DNA of 64,000 bases from Citrobacter sp. JGM124 (GTDB taxonomy: Bacteria > Pseudomonadota > Gammaproteobacteria > Enterobacterales > Enterobacteriaceae). Shown piece after piece: positions 1 to 10,587 of this stretch (its first letter is position 1; each line of letters starts with the position of its first letter). Position numbers and translations under genes: made by a program. Below the pieces are notes generated by a model that saw only the letters and a program-made list of their open reading frames with translations, did not search any database and was not told the origin of the DNA. The stretch is taken from the NCBI RefSeq assembly GCF_018257795.1, contig NZ_JAERJD010000004.1:1-64000 (forward strand), written 5' to 3'.

Positions 1-63
1 ATGTACCCGAGGGTACTGTAGATATCAATCCTGCGAGTGCCCACACAGATTGTCTGATAAATT

Positions 64-74
64 GTTAAAGAGCA
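64..74 (-). promoter_or_regulatory. rrn antitermination boxA
   Basis: The minus strand reads TGCTCTTTAAC, matching the enterobacterial rrn leader boxA that binds NusB/NusE (S10) and assembles the rRNA antitermination complex. It lies about 40 nt downstream of the P2 -10 element. Confidence 0.88.
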
Positions 75-113
75 GTGAGTTGCTTGCTTTCGCTGGCTAA
101 CTCGAGGTGGCGT

Positions 114-141
114 ATATTACGCTTTCCTCTTTCAAAGTCAA
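114..141 (-). promoter_or_regulatory. rrn P2 promoter
   Basis: On the minus strand there is a -35 TTGACT (136-141), a 16-bp spacer and a -10 TAATAT (114-119), followed by ACGCCACC. It lies 98 bp downstream of P1, close to the usual P1-P2 distance in enterobacterial rrn operons. Confidence 0.85.
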
Positions 142-211
142 GCGTTTATTTTCGCTTTTCTTCGACTCACTCGGCGGTTTGTAAACCGTTGTTCCGTGTC
201 AGTGGAGGCGC

Positions 212-257
212 ATTATAGGGAATTTCTGACACCTGACAACCCCTATTTTAAAAAAAC
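212..257 (-). promoter_or_regulatory. rrn P1 promoter with A/T-rich UP element
   Basis: On the minus strand there is a -35 TTGTCA (234-239), a 16-bp spacer and a perfect -10 TATAAT (212-217), followed by a GC-rich discriminator (GCGCC). Upstream, 243-257 is nearly all A/T, as in an rrnP1 UP element bound by the RNA polymerase alpha subunit. A 16-bp spacer and GC-rich discriminator are typical of stringently controlled rrn P1 promoters. Confidence 0.88.
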
Positions 258-387
258 TTACTGAGTGCGTTATTTTTTAGCAACATGGGGAAACATTAAC
301 CAGAATCACTGTGTTTGGAGTAAAAATCACCCAAGATTTGCAGTCAGTGGCATACTAGCCAATGAAATCTTGTTAAAGGAAGTGTTT

Positions 388-1086
388 ATGTCTTTCCCCA
401 CACCGCAACGTGCCGCCAAGAAAAACCTTTCTTCTGTCCTGGCAGAGAATATCGCACAACGTATATTAAAGGGTGAATACCCAGCTGGTAGCATTTTGCC
501 TGGTGAAATGGAGTTAGGGTCCTTATTTGGCGTTAGCCGCACTGCCGTTCGTGAAGCCGTCAAGACATTAACAGCAAAAGGGATGTTATTACCCCGGCCC
601 CGCATCGGCACTCGGGTGATGCCACGCAGCCAGTGGAATTTTCTTGATAGAGAACTTCTTGTTTGGTGGATGACGAAAGACAATTTTGGTGATGTTGTGA
701 ATGACTTCATTGTAATGCGTCATAGCCTGGAGCCACAGGCTTGTGCTCTGGCGGCCCAGCATAGTGACGACAAACAACAACAAAAACTTATCGGCATAAT
801 GAAGCAAATGGTCACTCTGCAAGAACAGTTTGATAGAGCTCGCTGGATTGATATTGACATGGCCTACCATGAATTAATCTATACCATGAGTGGTAATGCA
901 TTCATGACTTCTTTTGCCAATTTATTTAGGCCGGTTTACTACAATTACTTTTTTGCCGTCACAGATAACCAGGTCGTTAAGCTGGAATTACACCAGGCAA
1001 TTGTCGATGCCATCTGCCAACGAGATAGCACTGCTGCGTTTAACGCCTGTGTGGCACTCTTAAATGAACCTATGCCCCATAAATAA
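388..1086 (+). CDS. yieP: GntR/FadR-family transcriptional regulator YieP
   Basis: This is a 232-residue cytoplasmic DNA-binding regulator. An N-terminal winged helix (about residues 13-80, with [13 protein letters not shown]) is followed by an all-helical FadR-type (FCD) ligand domain. Sequence and length match E. coli YieP, whose effector and main targets are not well established. The ATG at 388 is chosen because AAAGGAAG lies just upstream and the E. coli homologue starts there; an in-frame GTG at 265 runs toward the rrn promoter region and is rejected. hsrA follows after 29 bp on the same strand, so the two are probably co-transcribed. It faces away from the rrn operon. Confidence 0.93.
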   Translation: MSFPTPQRAAKKNLSSVLAENIAQRILKGEYPAGSILPGEMELGSLFGVSRTAVREAVKTLTAKGMLLPRPRIGTRVMPRSQWNFLDRELLVWWMTKDNFGDVVNDFIVMRHSLEPQACALAAQHSDDKQQQKLIGIMKQMVTLQEQFDRARWIDIDMAYHELIYTMSGNAFMTSFANLFRPVYYNYFFAVTDNQVVKLELHQAIVDAICQRDSTAAFNACVALLNEPMPHK

Positions 1087-1115
1087 GCCGGGCCCATTTA
1101 ACCATCAGGATAATA

Positions 1116-2510
1116 ATGACTAAAAGTACGCGCAGTATGGCCGGACTGCCTTGGATAGCAGCAATGGCCTTTTTTATGCAATCACTGGACGCCACTATCC
1201 TTAATACGGCTCTTCCAGATATAGCCCACAGCTTGCATCAATCACCGCTTGCGATGCAATCAGCCGTGATCAGTTATACCTTGACGGTTGCCATGTTAAT
1301 TCCCATCAGTGGTTGGCTGGCTGATCGCTTCGGCACTCGGCGCATATTTATTATCGCAGTGTCGCTTTTTACCTTTGGCTCCTTTGCCTGCGCTTTGTCC
1401 GAATCATTAAGCCAGTTGGTTATATTCCGTATCGTCCAGGGAATTGGTGGGGCAATGATGATGCCCGTGGCCCGCCTTGCTTTATTACGTGCTTATCCAC
1501 GCAGTGAGTTACTGCCCATCCTGAACTTTGTCACAATGCCTGGCTTGGTTGGCCCTGTTGTCGGCCCATTACTCGGTGGGGTACTGGTTACTTGGGCAAG
1601 CTGGCACTGGATTTTCTTAATCAATATTCCGATTGGGATTATTGGTTTGGTTTACGCCCGTAAGTACATGCCAAATTTCACCACACCAAGACAGAAATTT
1701 GATATGCGTGGTTTTTTACTGTTTGGAATTGGCCTTGTGCTCATCTCTTGTGGCCTTGAATTGTTTGGGGAACGTATCGTTGATTCATATATAGGTGTGC
1801 TGGTGATGATTGGCGGTATTTTTCTGGTACTCAGTTACATCTATCATGCCCGTCGTGTAAGCACCCCATTGATCCCACTACCTCTGTTTAAAACCCGGAC
1901 CTTTTCTATCGGTATCGTTGGAAATGTGACCTCCCGCCTGGGAACCGGCTGCGTTCCCTTCTTAATGCCGCTCATGTTACAGGTTGGGTTTGGTTATAGT
2001 GCGTTAATTGCAGGTTGTATGATGGTGCCTACGGCATTGGGTGCCATATTGGCCAAGTCCACAGTCACTGAAGTCCTTCGCCGCTTTGGTTATCGCAAAA
2101 CCTTGTTCAGTATTACGTTTATCATCGGCATTATGATTGCCCAATTTTCCCTGCAATCCCCGGTGCTCGCATTATGGTTGTTAGTATTGCCATTGTTTGT
2201 ACTCGGCATGGCCATGTCGACACAATTCACCGCGATGAATACCATCACCCTAGCCGATCTGAGTGATGAACATGCCAGTAGTGGTAATAGTGTACTGGCC
2301 GTCACTCAGCAGCTATCCATCAGCTTTGGCGTAGCCGTCAGTGCCGCAGTACTGACAGCATTTAAGAGTAATGAAAGCCTGAGCACAGTGGCGCAATTTC
2401 ACTATACCTTCCTGATTATGGGGGGCATAACCTTGCTATCTTCCCTTGTGTTCCTGGTTCTACGCCCTAAAGATGGACGTCACTTAATTAAGGAACGTCA
2501 CAAATCTTAA
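1116..2510 (+). CDS. hsrA: MFS drug-type efflux transporter HsrA (DHA2 family)
   Basis: This is a 464-residue inner-membrane protein of the 14-helix DHA2 branch. Visible features are the motif LADRFGTRR between helices 2 and 3 (motif A), [14 protein letters not shown] in helix 4, and [10 protein letters not shown] in helix 5 (motif C, typical of antiporters). It matches E. coli HsrA (YieO), whose substrate is uncertain; overexpression there was linked to homocysteine resistance. RBS AGGA precedes the ATG. Its TAA overlaps the stop codon of rbsR on the other strand, so the two genes converge with no spacer. Confidence 0.92.
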   Translation: MTKSTRSMAGLPWIAAMAFFMQSLDATILNTALPDIAHSLHQSPLAMQSAVISYTLTVAMLIPISGWLADRFGTRRIFIIAVSLFTFGSFACALSESLSQLVIFRIVQGIGGAMMMPVARLALLRAYPRSELLPILNFVTMPGLVGPVVGPLLGGVLVTWASWHWIFLINIPIGIIGLVYARKYMPNFTTPRQKFDMRGFLLFGIGLVLISCGLELFGERIVDSYIGVLVMIGGIFLVLSYIYHARRVSTPLIPLPLFKTRTFSIGIVGNVTSRLGTGCVPFLMPLMLQVGFGYSALIAGCMMVPTALGAILAKSTVTEVLRRFGYRKTLFSITFIIGIMIAQFSLQSPVLALWLLVLPLFVLGMAMSTQFTAMNTITLADLSDEHASSGNSVLAVTQQLSISFGVAVSAAVLTAFKSNESLSTVAQFHYTFLIMGGITLLSSLVFLVLRPKDGRHLIKERHKS

Positions 2511-3499
2511 ACCGATCCACGCTCAATCAGTTCCGGGGTGAGCTGTAGACGTTGTTGAGCTAAGTCCGGCTGGGCCATGCGATGAATCAGTACATCCACA
2601 GCCAGTTCACCCAACGCATCCTTGGGTTGGTGAATGGTTGTGAGCGGTGGTGTCATATAACGAGCCAATTCAATATCATCATATCCCACCACAGCCATGT
2701 CCTCAGGAACAGTCAACCCTGCCTGAAACAACGCATGGTAAACCCCAACAGCCATGGCATCATTGCAAGAAAAAACCGCTTGTGGTGGTGTGTCCAGTGC
2801 GAGCAACTGCTGCATCGCCACATGCCCGCCACGAAACTCAAAATCGCCAATGATTTCATAACCAGGAAGAACAGGCAGCCCCGCCTGTTGCATCGCTTTG
2901 CGGTAACCATCAAGACGCATTCGAGATGGGCTTTTATCAACAGGACCACCAATACAGGCAATCCGGGTATAGCCTTTATTAATCAAATATTGAGTCGCCA
3001 TCTCCCCACCCAGTAACGAATTATCCTGGATAACATCACACCCTTCATCAACAGGGGACCAGTCCATCATTACCGTAGGTACACCGGGATAGCGATTCAT
3101 TATCTCAATAGAAGGATGGTGTGTTTCAGTACTGAGCAAGAGTAATCCGTCGACACGCTTTTGCAGCAGCGTCTCAAGATTACGATTCATACGCTGTTCA
3201 TCCCCTTCGGTATTGCATAGCACCAGGCTGTATCCACGTTCAAAACAGCTTCGTTCTACCCCATGCACCAGCTCAGAATAAAAAGGGTTACTACTGACTG
3301 AGATAAGCATCCCGATAGTATGAGTTTGATTCAGCTTAAGGCTACGAGCCAATGCTGAAGGAGCATAATTCAGTGTGTTAATCGCCGTCTCTACTCGCAG
3401 ACGTGTGGCCTCACTCACAAAGCGATCATTATTAATTACATGAGAAACCGTTGAGGTCGAAACACCCGCAAGGCGGGCGACATCCTTCATAGTCGCCAC
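2507..3499 (-). CDS. rbsR: Ribose operon repressor RbsR (LacI family)
   Basis: This 330-residue repressor has the length of E. coli RbsR. The LacI-type helix-turn-helix is at residues 1-25 ([20 protein letters not shown]) with the hinge helix PSALARSLK, then a periplasmic-binding-protein-like domain that binds ribose. In the absence of ribose it represses rbsDACBKR; two matching palindromes lie upstream of rbsD. It is the last gene of the operon, 3 bp after rbsK, so it is autoregulated. Its stop codon shares the bases TTAA with the stop of convergent hsrA. Confidence 0.97.
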   Translation of the reverse strand: MATMKDVARLAGVSTSTVSHVINNDRFVSEATRLRVETAINTLNYAPSALARSLKLNQTHTIGMLISVSSNPFYSELVHGVERSCFERGYSLVLCNTEGDEQRMNRNLETLLQKRVDGLLLLSTETHHPSIEIMNRYPGVPTVMMDWSPVDEGCDVIQDNSLLGGEMATQYLINKGYTRIACIGGPVDKSPSRMRLDGYRKAMQQAGLPVLPGYEIIGDFEFRGGHVAMQQLLALDTPPQAVFSCNDAMAVGVYHALFQAGLTVPEDMAVVGYDDIELARYMTPPLTTIHQPKDALGELAVDVLIHRMAQPDLAQQRLQLTPELIERGSV

Positions 3500-3502
3500 G
3501 AG

Positions 3503-4435
3503 TTACTTACCCTGCAGCTGTAAAAAATCGTCTATTTCATGACGCCATGGCACCGAAGGCTGTGCACCTTTACGAGTGACCGCAATCGCTGCACCAGCAT
3601 GGGCAAAACGAATAGCTTCAGCCATGGGCTTGTCTTCCAGTAGTGCTGTCACCAGTGCACCATTAAAAGTATCCCCGGCAGCAATGGTATCCACAGCTTT
3701 AACATGGAAACCGGGAACCCGCTGACCAATACCTTTATCACTGAGCCATACCCCACGACTGCCAAGGGTGATAATGACAACCTCAATCCCTTTGGCATGA
3801 AGAATGCGGGATGCTTGTGCGGCATCTTCATCATTTTCTACGCGTACACCGGTCAGTTTTTCCGCTTCGGTTTCATTTGGCGTTATCATATACAGCAGCG
3901 ACAGTAACTCTTCAGGTAGTTCACAGGCGGGGGCGGGATTCAGAATCACTTTAGTCTGGTGCTGATGGGCAATTTTTGCCGCTGCCAGCACACTTTCCAG
4001 CGGTGACTCCAGTTGCATTAAGAGCGCCGAGGCTTCACTGATGTTATCTTTTTGCGCATTAACCAAAGCTGGGGTTAAGGCCGCATTGGCCCCGGCATGA
4101 ATTCCAATAACATTCTCGCCGGCACGATTAACAAAAATGAGCGCGACTCCGGTTTTTGACTCCGGTATCGTGCTGATTGCTGAAATATCAATCTGATCGC
4201 TGGCTAATTGCTGACAAACCTGACTCCCCGTATCGTCATCCCCGACACAGGCAATAAATGTAATATCTGCCCCGCTGCGCCCCGCCGCTACAGCCTGATT
4301 TGCACCTTTACCACCAAATGCGACTTGATAGTCTTTGCCCGTTACCGTTTCACCTGGTGCAGGAAAGTGATTGAGATTCAAAATATGATCCGCATTAATG
4401 CTACCAAGAACAACGAGTTTAGCTGTGTTTTTCAT
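3503..4435 (-). CDS. rbsK: Ribokinase
   Basis: RbsK phosphorylates D-ribose with ATP to ribose 5-phosphate for the pentose phosphate pathway. The 310-residue product is a PfkB-family kinase: it has the first signature GGKGANQAVAAGRSG near residue 42 and the second AAGDTFNGALV near residue 250, where the Asp is the catalytic base and the Gly-rich turn the anion hole. It lies 73 bp after rbsB and 3 bp before rbsR. Length is usual (E. coli 309). Confidence 0.97.
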   Translation of the reverse strand: MKNTAKLVVLGSINADHILNLNHFPAPGETVTGKDYQVAFGGKGANQAVAAGRSGADITFIACVGDDDTGSQVCQQLASDQIDISAISTIPESKTGVALIFVNRAGENVIGIHAGANAALTPALVNAQKDNISEASALLMQLESPLESVLAAAKIAHQHQTKVILNPAPACELPEELLSLLYMITPNETEAEKLTGVRVENDEDAAQASRILHAKGIEVVIITLGSRGVWLSDKGIGQRVPGFHVKAVDTIAAGDTFNGALVTALLEDKPMAEAIRFAHAGAAIAVTRKGAQPSVPWRHEIDDFLQLQGK

Positions 4436-4508
4436 TAATTTAATATCCCGTTAATTGCGCCATCTCAGCACGGGATGACGCAATGTTCTTATGCCATATT
4501 GCAGGGAA

Positions 4509-5396
4509 TTACTTCGTAACCAGTTTCAAGTCAACCGGGATTTTTGCTGGAACCGTTTCACCTTTTAGCGCCTTATCAGCAGTAACCACACCAATGACCC
4601 CAATTTGGTCTGCCATCTGTGCTACCGTTGCGCCCAACTTGCCACCCTGAACAGCCTTAATACCATCATCTGTTCCGTCAAACCCTACCACCAGCACATC
4701 ATTTCTACCGGCAGTTTGTAAAGCACGTAACGCCCCTAAAGCCATTTCATCATTCTGTGCAAAAACAGCCTGAACATCAGGATGCGCCGTCAGTAAATTT
4801 TGCATAACATTCAACCCTTTAGTGCGGTCGAAGTCAGCAGGCTGACTGGCCAGTACATTGAATTTATGAGCAGCAATAGCCTGCTTAAAGCCTTCGCCAC
4901 GCTCACGTGCTGCTGAGGCACCAGCGATTCCCTGGAGTTCGATAACTTTGGCACCGTCACCCAGTTTTTCAGCAATAAAGTCACCCGCCATTTTACCGCC
5001 AGCCACGTTGTCAGAGGCCACATGGCTCACGACTTTGCCTTGATTCGCAACCCTGTCAAGGGTGATAACCGGAATATTGGCCTGATTTGCCATCTTAACC
5101 GCATTGCCTACCGCGTCAGAGTCGGTTGGATTAATCAACAGCAGTTTGGTACCACGTACCGTTAAATCCTGAACGTTCGCCAGTTCTTTGGCTGGATTAT
5201 TCTGGGAGTCCAGCACCACCAGGGTATAACCCAGTTTATCCGCCTCCTTTTGTGCGCCTTCTTTAAGCGAGACAAAGAACGGGTTGTTTAAGGTGGAAAC
5301 CACCAAAGCAATGGTCTCTTTCGCCATAGCATTGGCACTAATTGTGGCACTCAATGCAACAACAGAAACCAGGGTAGCCAGTTTTTTCATATTCAT
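4509..5396 (-). CDS. rbsB: D-ribose-binding periplasmic protein RbsB
   Basis: RbsB is the periplasmic receptor that delivers ribose to the RbsAC ABC importer. The 295-residue precursor has a typical signal peptide ([20 protein letters not shown], cleaved after NAMA near residue 25), then a two-lobed sugar-binding fold beginning [16 protein letters not shown]. The ATG at 5396 is preferred to an in-frame start 27 nt upstream because it gives a clean signal peptide, has AGGA upstream and matches E. coli. It follows rbsC after a 26-bp gap. Confidence 0.97.
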   Translation of the reverse strand: MNMKKLATLVSVVALSATISANAMAKETIALVVSTLNNPFFVSLKEGAQKEADKLGYTLVVLDSQNNPAKELANVQDLTVRGTKLLLINPTDSDAVGNAVKMANQANIPVITLDRVANQGKVVSHVASDNVAGGKMAGDFIAEKLGDGAKVIELQGIAGASAARERGEGFKQAIAAHKFNVLASQPADFDRTKGLNVMQNLLTAHPDVQAVFAQNDEMALGALRALQTAGRNDVLVVGFDGTDDGIKAVQGGKLGATVAQMADQIGVIGVVTADKALKGETVPAKIPVDLKLVTK

Positions 5397-5422
5397 AGTG
5401 AGTATTCCTGTAGGGTTATGCA

Positions 5423-6388
5423 TTACTGTTTTTTGTTATCTACCAATACCGCCAGCAAAATAACGAGTGCTTTAACGATCATCTGGTAGTAAGAGGAAAC
5501 ACCTAATAAATTTAAACCGTTGTTAAGAAATCCAAGGATAAGGGCCCCAATGAGCGTTCCAACAATACGCCCTTTGCCTCCAGCAAGACTGGTTCCCCCC
5601 AGAACAACTGCGGCGATAGCATCAAGTTCATAACCCATACCTGCGGTAGGCTGTGCAGAAGAGAGGCGAGCAACTTCAATAATTCCGGCCAGGGAAGCCA
5701 GTAAACCGCACAATGAGTAAACAATAATTTTAACTTTATCTACGCTGATACCAGACAGACGGGTTGCAGCCTCATTTCCGCCCAAAGCATAAATATAGCG
5801 TCCTAATCGAGTATGGTGCAGCATGTACCAGGCAGCGAAAAATACAATCGCCATAATCCATACTGGCGTCGGTATCCCTAAAGGACGACCAATACCAAAC
5901 CAGCCAAACAGGTCCGCATTATCAGAAAAACCGGTATTGATCGGGCTGCCGTTGGTATACACCAGCGTCACGCCACGTAATAACAGCATCATTACTAAGG
6001 TCGCGATGAAAGCCTGTACACGCCCTTTGGCCACAATAACCCCAGTAACCGCACCAATTGCGGCCCCCAGCGCCAGAGCGGCAGCAACAGCAACCAATGC
6101 ATTCACCTCAACGCCGACGATCGAGGCGGCAACCGCTCCTGTTAATGCCAGTAACGATCCCACAGAAAGATCAATCCCCGATGTCAGAATAACCAGCGTC
6201 ATTCCAACAGCCATAATGGCGTTAACTGAGGTCTGCTGCAGAATGTTGAACAGGTTATTAACAGTAAAAAAATTGGGACTTAAGCTGGATACAATCGCAA
6301 TCAGTACCAGTAACGCTATCAGTGACTTTTGCTCCATTAACCAGGCTTTAGTAAACCAGCGACGGCCAGCTACGGTTTGTATACTCAT
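5423..6388 (-). CDS. rbsC: Ribose ABC transporter permease RbsC
   Basis: RbsC is the membrane channel of the ribose importer, a dimer working with RbsA and RbsB. The 321-residue product (same length as E. coli RbsC) is highly hydrophobic with many membrane segments and the conserved loop [12 protein letters not shown]. The ATG at 6388 is preferred to one 9 nt upstream because it has AGGAG at the right distance and overlaps the rbsA stop as ATGA, which implies translational coupling. Confidence 0.96.
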   Translation of the reverse strand: MSIQTVAGRRWFTKAWLMEQKSLIALLVLIAIVSSLSPNFFTVNNLFNILQQTSVNAIMAVGMTLVILTSGIDLSVGSLLALTGAVAASIVGVEVNALVAVAAALALGAAIGAVTGVIVAKGRVQAFIATLVMMLLLRGVTLVYTNGSPINTGFSDNADLFGWFGIGRPLGIPTPVWIMAIVFFAAWYMLHHTRLGRYIYALGGNEAATRLSGISVDKVKIIVYSLCGLLASLAGIIEVARLSSAQPTAGMGYELDAIAAVVLGGTSLAGGKGRIVGTLIGALILGFLNNGLNLLGVSSYYQMIVKALVILLAVLVDNKKQ

Positions 6389-7899
6389 TTTGTCCACTCC
6401 TGACTATCCAGATGAAGTTTGCCCACTGCTGCTGCCATAAGTTGCTCCTGGGTCGCCTCTGCTCGGGTAAAAATGCCACTCGCTCTCCCTTCATGCATGA
6501 CCATAATGCGATCACTCATGCCCAAGACTTCTGGCATCTCTGACGAGACCAAAATGATGCTCAAACCATCGGCTTTAAACTGATTAATTAACTGATAAAT
6601 TTCTTTTTTTGCCCCAACGTCCACACCGCGCGTTGGTTCATCAAGAATCAATACATTCGGCCTGGTCATTAACCCACGAGCAATCGCGACTTTCTGCTGG
6701 TTACCACCAGACAACAATCCTATGGGTTGTTCCATTGAGGGGGTTTTCACGTTAAACAATTCGATAAAGTCACTAACGGCAAGCTCTTCTTCTTTATGTT
6801 TTAGCCGCCCGGAGGCGCGGCTAAAGTAACGAAGGGCGGTGAGTGACATATTCTCTTTTACCGACATCCCCAGGATCAGACCATCACGCTTACGGTCTTC
6901 GGAAATATAAACAATGCCGTGTTCCAGGCCATCCTGAGGAGAACGTGGGAAGATGTTTTTTCCATCCAGCGCTATCTGCCCGGCCGTTTTTGGTAGCGCA
7001 CCATACAGCACTTTCATCAGCTCCGTGCGCCCTGCGCCCATTAACCCCGACACGCCAAGAATTTCGCCAGCATGCAGAGAGAAAGAGACATCTTTAACCC
7101 CAGGACCACAAAGCTTATCAACCTGTAAACGCACGTTACCGGGCTGCTTATCAATATGGGGGTATTGTTCTTCGAGCTTACGTCCCACCATCATCTCAAT
7201 CAGTGACTCTTCAGTCAGTGACTCGACTTCTCGTTCTGCAACAAAGTGCCCGTCACGAAATACCGTAACATCATCACAAATTTCAAATATCTCTTTCATA
7301 CGGTGAGAGATGTAGACGATGCCACGCCCCTGATTTCTCAACTCACGGATAACACGGAACAGGGATTCGGTTTCGGTATCCGTTAAGGCATCCGTCGGTT
7401 CATCCATAATGATGACCTTCGACTCAAAACTCAGTACCTTCGCGATCTCGACCATTTGCTGGTCACCAATCGATAAATCCCCCACCAGCAGTTCACTGGT
7501 GAAGCGCAAATTAAGTCTGCCCAGCAGCTTGTCGGCTTCCCGGTACATCTTCTTCCAGTCAATATTGCCGAAACGCCCGACAAACTCACAACCGAGAAAA
7601 ATGTTTTCAGCAATACTCAGCTGAGGGATTAGATTTAACTCTTGATGGATAATACCAATCCCTGCCTGTTCAGAGTATTTTGGCCCTTTAAAGCTGGTTT
7701 CTTTCCCCAGCCACAACAATGAACCTGCATCTTTGGTATAAATACCAGTCAACACTTTCATCATTGTCGATTTTCCAGCACCATTTTCCCCCACCAGAGC
7801 CATAACTCTGCCGGGATAAACATTCAGAGACGCACCAGCCAGCGCTTTGACCCCAGGAAATGACTTTTCAATCCCCTTAAGCTGCAGTAAAGGTTCCAT
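6385..7899 (-). CDS. rbsA: Ribose ABC transporter ATP-binding protein RbsA
   Basis: RbsA is the 504-residue double ATPase that powers ribose import. The first nucleotide-binding domain has Walker [10 protein letters not shown] near residue 37 and Walker [12 protein letters not shown]. The second has a degenerate P-loop (GLMGAGRTE), signature LLSGGNQQK and Walker [13 protein letters not shown]. One intact and one degenerate ATP site is normal for this sugar-importer class. It starts 7 bp after rbsD and overlaps rbsC by 4 bp. Confidence 0.97.
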   Translation of the reverse strand: MEPLLQLKGIEKSFPGVKALAGASLNVYPGRVMALVGENGAGKSTMMKVLTGIYTKDAGSLLWLGKETSFKGPKYSEQAGIGIIHQELNLIPQLSIAENIFLGCEFVGRFGNIDWKKMYREADKLLGRLNLRFTSELLVGDLSIGDQQMVEIAKVLSFESKVIIMDEPTDALTDTETESLFRVIRELRNQGRGIVYISHRMKEIFEICDDVTVFRDGHFVAEREVESLTEESLIEMMVGRKLEEQYPHIDKQPGNVRLQVDKLCGPGVKDVSFSLHAGEILGVSGLMGAGRTELMKVLYGALPKTAGQIALDGKNIFPRSPQDGLEHGIVYISEDRKRDGLILGMSVKENMSLTALRYFSRASGRLKHKEEELAVSDFIELFNVKTPSMEQPIGLLSGGNQQKVAIARGLMTRPNVLILDEPTRGVDVGAKKEIYQLINQFKADGLSIILVSSEMPEVLGMSDRIMVMHEGRASGIFTRAEATQEQLMAAAVGKLHLDSQEWTK

Positions 7900-7906
7900 G
7901 CTGACC

Positions 7907-8326
7907 TCAGAAGGTTACACCGGCACAGAGAATAATGTTCGCAAATGGAGAACATTCACCACTACGAATAACCGCCCGACTCTCTGTCGTATATTGTTTA
8001 AAGTTTTCGTGACTCAAATAGCTCACAGAGATGGTATTTCCCTGCTGCTGCTGCAACGTTTCAAGATGTGTTAATATTTTTCTATGAAGTTCAGGATTAT
8101 GCTGTTTTACCTCTTCGGCCAGAATAGCGGCCTCAACTTGCATCTCCTGTGTCACCACCTCAACAACCTGCATAAAACCAGGCTCCCCCTGAGTGAGGGC
8201 TAAATCAATACGTGGCGTATTACGAGGAATGGGTAATCCCGCGTCTGCAATAGTGAGCATATCGGTGTGTCCCAGACGGGAGATGACGGCCGAGATGTCT
8301 GCGTTAAGTAGCTTGCCTTTTTTCAT
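7907..8326 (-). CDS. rbsD: D-ribose pyranase RbsD
   Basis: RbsD is a cytoplasmic ring-forming enzyme that interconverts beta-pyranose and beta-furanose ribose and so feeds RbsK with the furanose form. The 139-residue product has the conserved N-terminal core [20 protein letters not shown], in which the His of LGHTD is the catalytic residue. It is the first gene of rbsDACBKR, directly downstream of the operator and promoter region. Confidence 0.96.
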   Translation of the reverse strand: MKKGKLLNADISAVISRLGHTDMLTIADAGLPIPRNTPRIDLALTQGEPGFMQVVEVVTQEMQVEAAILAEEVKQHNPELHRKILTHLETLQQQQGNTISVSYLSHENFKQYTTESRAVIRSGECSPFANIILCAGVTF

Positions 8327-8339
8327 TATTCACCTCACA

Positions 8340-8355
8340 AGCGAAACGTTTCGCT
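8340..8355. promoter_or_regulatory. RbsR operator (perfect 16-bp palindrome)
   Basis: AGCGAAACGTTTCGCT is a perfect palindrome 13 bp upstream of the rbsD start and just downstream of a plausible rbs -10 element. The core CGAAACGTTTCG is the type of site bound by RbsR in E. coli. This position would block transcription initiation. Confidence 0.85.
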
Positions 8356-8362
8356 CGTTTGC

Positions 8363-8392
8363 AGTGTAGGTAATGACAAGCCCATATCACAA
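8363..8392 (-). promoter_or_regulatory. Putative rbs operon promoter
   Basis: The minus strand carries TTGTGA (8387-8392), an 18-bp spacer and TACACT (8363-8368). The predicted start lies at the first RbsR palindrome. The element match is moderate and the assignment rests mainly on position. Confidence 0.5.
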
Positions 8393-8419
8393 TGAACAAA
8401 AACTAAAAATGTGATCGCT

Positions 8420-8435
8420 ATCGAAACGTTTCGCA
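8420..8435. promoter_or_regulatory. Second RbsR-like operator, overlapping a possible CRP site
   Basis: ATCGAAACGTTTCGCA shares the core CGAAACGTTTCG with the first operator, 80 bp upstream of it centre to centre. A half-perfect CRP-like site (TGTGA at 8410-8414, then six bases and TCGAA) overlaps its left edge. Two operators at this distance would allow a repressor-mediated DNA loop. Confidence 0.6.
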
Positions 8436-8481
8436 AACAGATGTCATGGAAATCGTTCCCGGTCTCAGGGAGACACGGCAT

Positions 8482-8510
8482 AAAAAAAGCCTCTTCATTT
8501 GAAGAGGCTT
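8482..8510 (-). terminator. Rho-independent terminator of kup
   Basis: A 10-bp perfect stem AAGCCTCTTC/GAAGAGGCTT with loop ATTT is followed on the minus strand by a run of T. It sits directly after the kup stop and separates kup from the rbs promoter. Confidence 0.9.
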
Positions 8511-8515
8511 TCTCG

Positions 8516-10384
8516 TTAAATTTCCACCTGAGTTCCTAATTCAACCACCCGGTTGGGAGGAATATCAAATTGATCAGGCGCCCGCAGCGCATTTCTTTGC
8601 AAGGTCATAAACAGTCGCCCTCGCATTCGCAAATACCACGGCCGTTTACCAATAATCAGTGATTCATGAGAGATAAAGAATGACGATTCCATAATTTGGC
8701 AACTCAGGCCTTCCATTCTGCAGCGGTGGAATACCTCTTCCACATTCGGCGTTTCACGCCAGCCATATCTGGCCACCACTCGCCAGAATGTCGGAGAAAG
8801 CTGCTCAATGTTCACTCGTTGAACATTGTGAACATAGGGAACATCTTCGGTACGAAACGTAAGCAGTATCACATGTTCATGTAATACTTTGTTATGTTTA
8901 AGATTATGAAGCAAAGCAAAAGGAATTACGTTAACACCACGGGACATAAAAACCGCCGTACCAGGAACCCGTAGTGGTGGGGATTTTTCCAAAGAAACGA
9001 CCATCGCAGTCAGCGAGTTTCCATGATCATGAATCTTGCGTAATAAGCGAAAGCGTTCACTTTTCCAGGTCGTCATAATGATGAACATAACCAGCCCCAG
9101 GCTGAGAGGCAGCCAGCCACCGGAATAGATTTTCACCACATTAGCGAGAAAAAGTGGAACATCAACACACAAGAAAGCCAGCCCTAACAGCAGGACAACC
9201 AATTTATTCCAGTGCCAGTTTCTCCGCGCGACGGTGCAGGCCAGTAATCCGGTCAATACCATGGTTCCGGTAACTGCAATACCATAAGCCGCAGCTAAAT
9301 GACTGGAGTGCTGAAAACCAATTATCACCAATACCACAGCGATAAACAGTGTCCAGTTAACCATCGGTATGTAGATCTGACCGGACTCTCTTTCGGAGGT
9401 ATGGATAATACGCATTGGGGAAAGATACCCCAGGCGTACTGCCTGACGGGTCAGAGAAAAGACGCCAGAGATAACAGCCTGTGCCGCAATGACCGTCGCT
9501 AACGTCGCCAGAATAAGCAGCGGGATAAGTGCCCAGTCCGGCGCTAATAAAAAGAAGGGATTTTTTATCGTTTCTGGATTTTTTAGCAGCAATGCCCCTT
9601 GACCAAAATAATTCAGTACCAAAGCGGGGAGTACAGCTATAAACCATGCAATACGAATGGGAACTTTACCAAAATGTCCCATATCCGCATATAACGCCTC
9701 CACCCCTGTTATCGCCAGTACGACAGCGCCAAGGGCAAAGAAAGAGACTGTTTTGTACTGCACAAAGAAATTAAATGCCCAGTAGGGGTTCAAGGCTTGT
9801 AAAACCTCAGGATTCCCGATAACCGCTCGTCCCCCCAACACCGCGATGGTCACAAACCATAACAACATGACAGGGGCGAATAATTTACCAACAATGCCCG
9901 TGCCATGCTTTTGGATAACAAATAGCAATGTCAGAACAGCAATAGAGAGTGGCACTACATAGGCATCAAGGGAAGGGGCTGCAATTTCTAACCCTTCAAT
10001 GGCCGACATCACCGATATGGCCGGGGTTATCACCACCTCGCCGTAAAAAAAACTTCCCCCAATAAGTCCCATAATAATCAACACAGCGGTACTGCGTGCT
10101 GAGGTATTACGCCCCGCCAGAGACATGAGCGTCAGTATTCCCCCTTCCCCTGCGTTATCCGCTCGCATGACGAAAATCAGGTACTTAATAGAAACAACAA
10201 ATACCAACAGCCAAAAAATCAGCGATAGAAAACCAAATATGGCTTCCCGTTCCACCCCAATACCAAATTGCCCTGAAAGACACTCCCGCAAGGTATATAG
10301 CGGACTGGTACCAATATCGCCATAAACAACCCCAATCGCAGCCAGCGTTACAGCTGGTAATGATTGCTTACTCTTTGTGTTCAT
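8516..10384 (-). CDS. kup: Low-affinity potassium/proton symporter Kup
   Basis: Kup imports K+ across the inner membrane and is important at low pH. The product has 622 residues, identical in length to E. coli Kup. The N-terminal family motif [15 protein letters not shown] near residue 18 is present, followed by about twelve membrane segments and a cytoplasmic C-terminal domain of ~180 residues. It is transcribed alone, divergently from ravA, with its own terminator. Confidence 0.97.
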   Translation of the reverse strand: MNTKSKQSLPAVTLAAIGVVYGDIGTSPLYTLRECLSGQFGIGVEREAIFGFLSLIFWLLVFVVSIKYLIFVMRADNAGEGGILTLMSLAGRNTSARSTAVLIIMGLIGGSFFYGEVVITPAISVMSAIEGLEIAAPSLDAYVVPLSIAVLTLLFVIQKHGTGIVGKLFAPVMLLWFVTIAVLGGRAVIGNPEVLQALNPYWAFNFFVQYKTVSFFALGAVVLAITGVEALYADMGHFGKVPIRIAWFIAVLPALVLNYFGQGALLLKNPETIKNPFFLLAPDWALIPLLILATLATVIAAQAVISGVFSLTRQAVRLGYLSPMRIIHTSERESGQIYIPMVNWTLFIAVVLVIIGFQHSSHLAAAYGIAVTGTMVLTGLLACTVARRNWHWNKLVVLLLGLAFLCVDVPLFLANVVKIYSGGWLPLSLGLVMFIIMTTWKSERFRLLRKIHDHGNSLTAMVVSLEKSPPLRVPGTAVFMSRGVNVIPFALLHNLKHNKVLHEHVILLTFRTEDVPYVHNVQRVNIEQLSPTFWRVVARYGWRETPNVEEVFHRCRMEGLSCQIMESSFFISHESLIIGKRPWYLRMRGRLFMTLQRNALRAPDQFDIPPNRVVELGTQVEI

Positions 10385-10587
10385 AAGCCCACTTTTTTAT
10401 GATCCTGAACAAGTATACCCGGACCTACAGGCTCGCCAAGTATGCATTTAATGACAATAATCATTGTCTTACTGTAAATTCTGTTTATCGTTAATTTGAG
10501 CATCTTAGATGCCTGACGAATTATGACATAAAGACGATAATCAGTATGTTACCTTGTAAGAACCCGGTAAAGGATACAAAACTAATT

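Larger units (their letters stand above)
1..205 (-). other. Leader of a ribosomal RNA operon (16S lies outside the window)
   Basis: Read on the minus strand, the first ~75 bases carry the conserved enterobacterial rrn leader: an antiterminator boxA followed by the stretch ending in TGTGTGGGCACTCG that precedes 16S rRNA. Two rrn-type promoters lie just upstream, so the operon is transcribed leftward out of the window. E. coli rrnC also lies next to hsrA-yieP, which fits. No mature rRNA sequence is present here. Confidence 0.9.

Noticed and set aside
265-387. N-terminal extension of yieP from an in-frame GTG at 265
   Set aside because: No RBS, overlaps the approach to the rrn UP element, and the homologue starts at the ATG at 388 with a clear AAAGGAAG upstream.
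5823-6440. 205-codon open frame antisense to rbsC
   Set aside because: Composition mirrors the membrane-protein codons of rbsC; no RBS, no recognisable domain.
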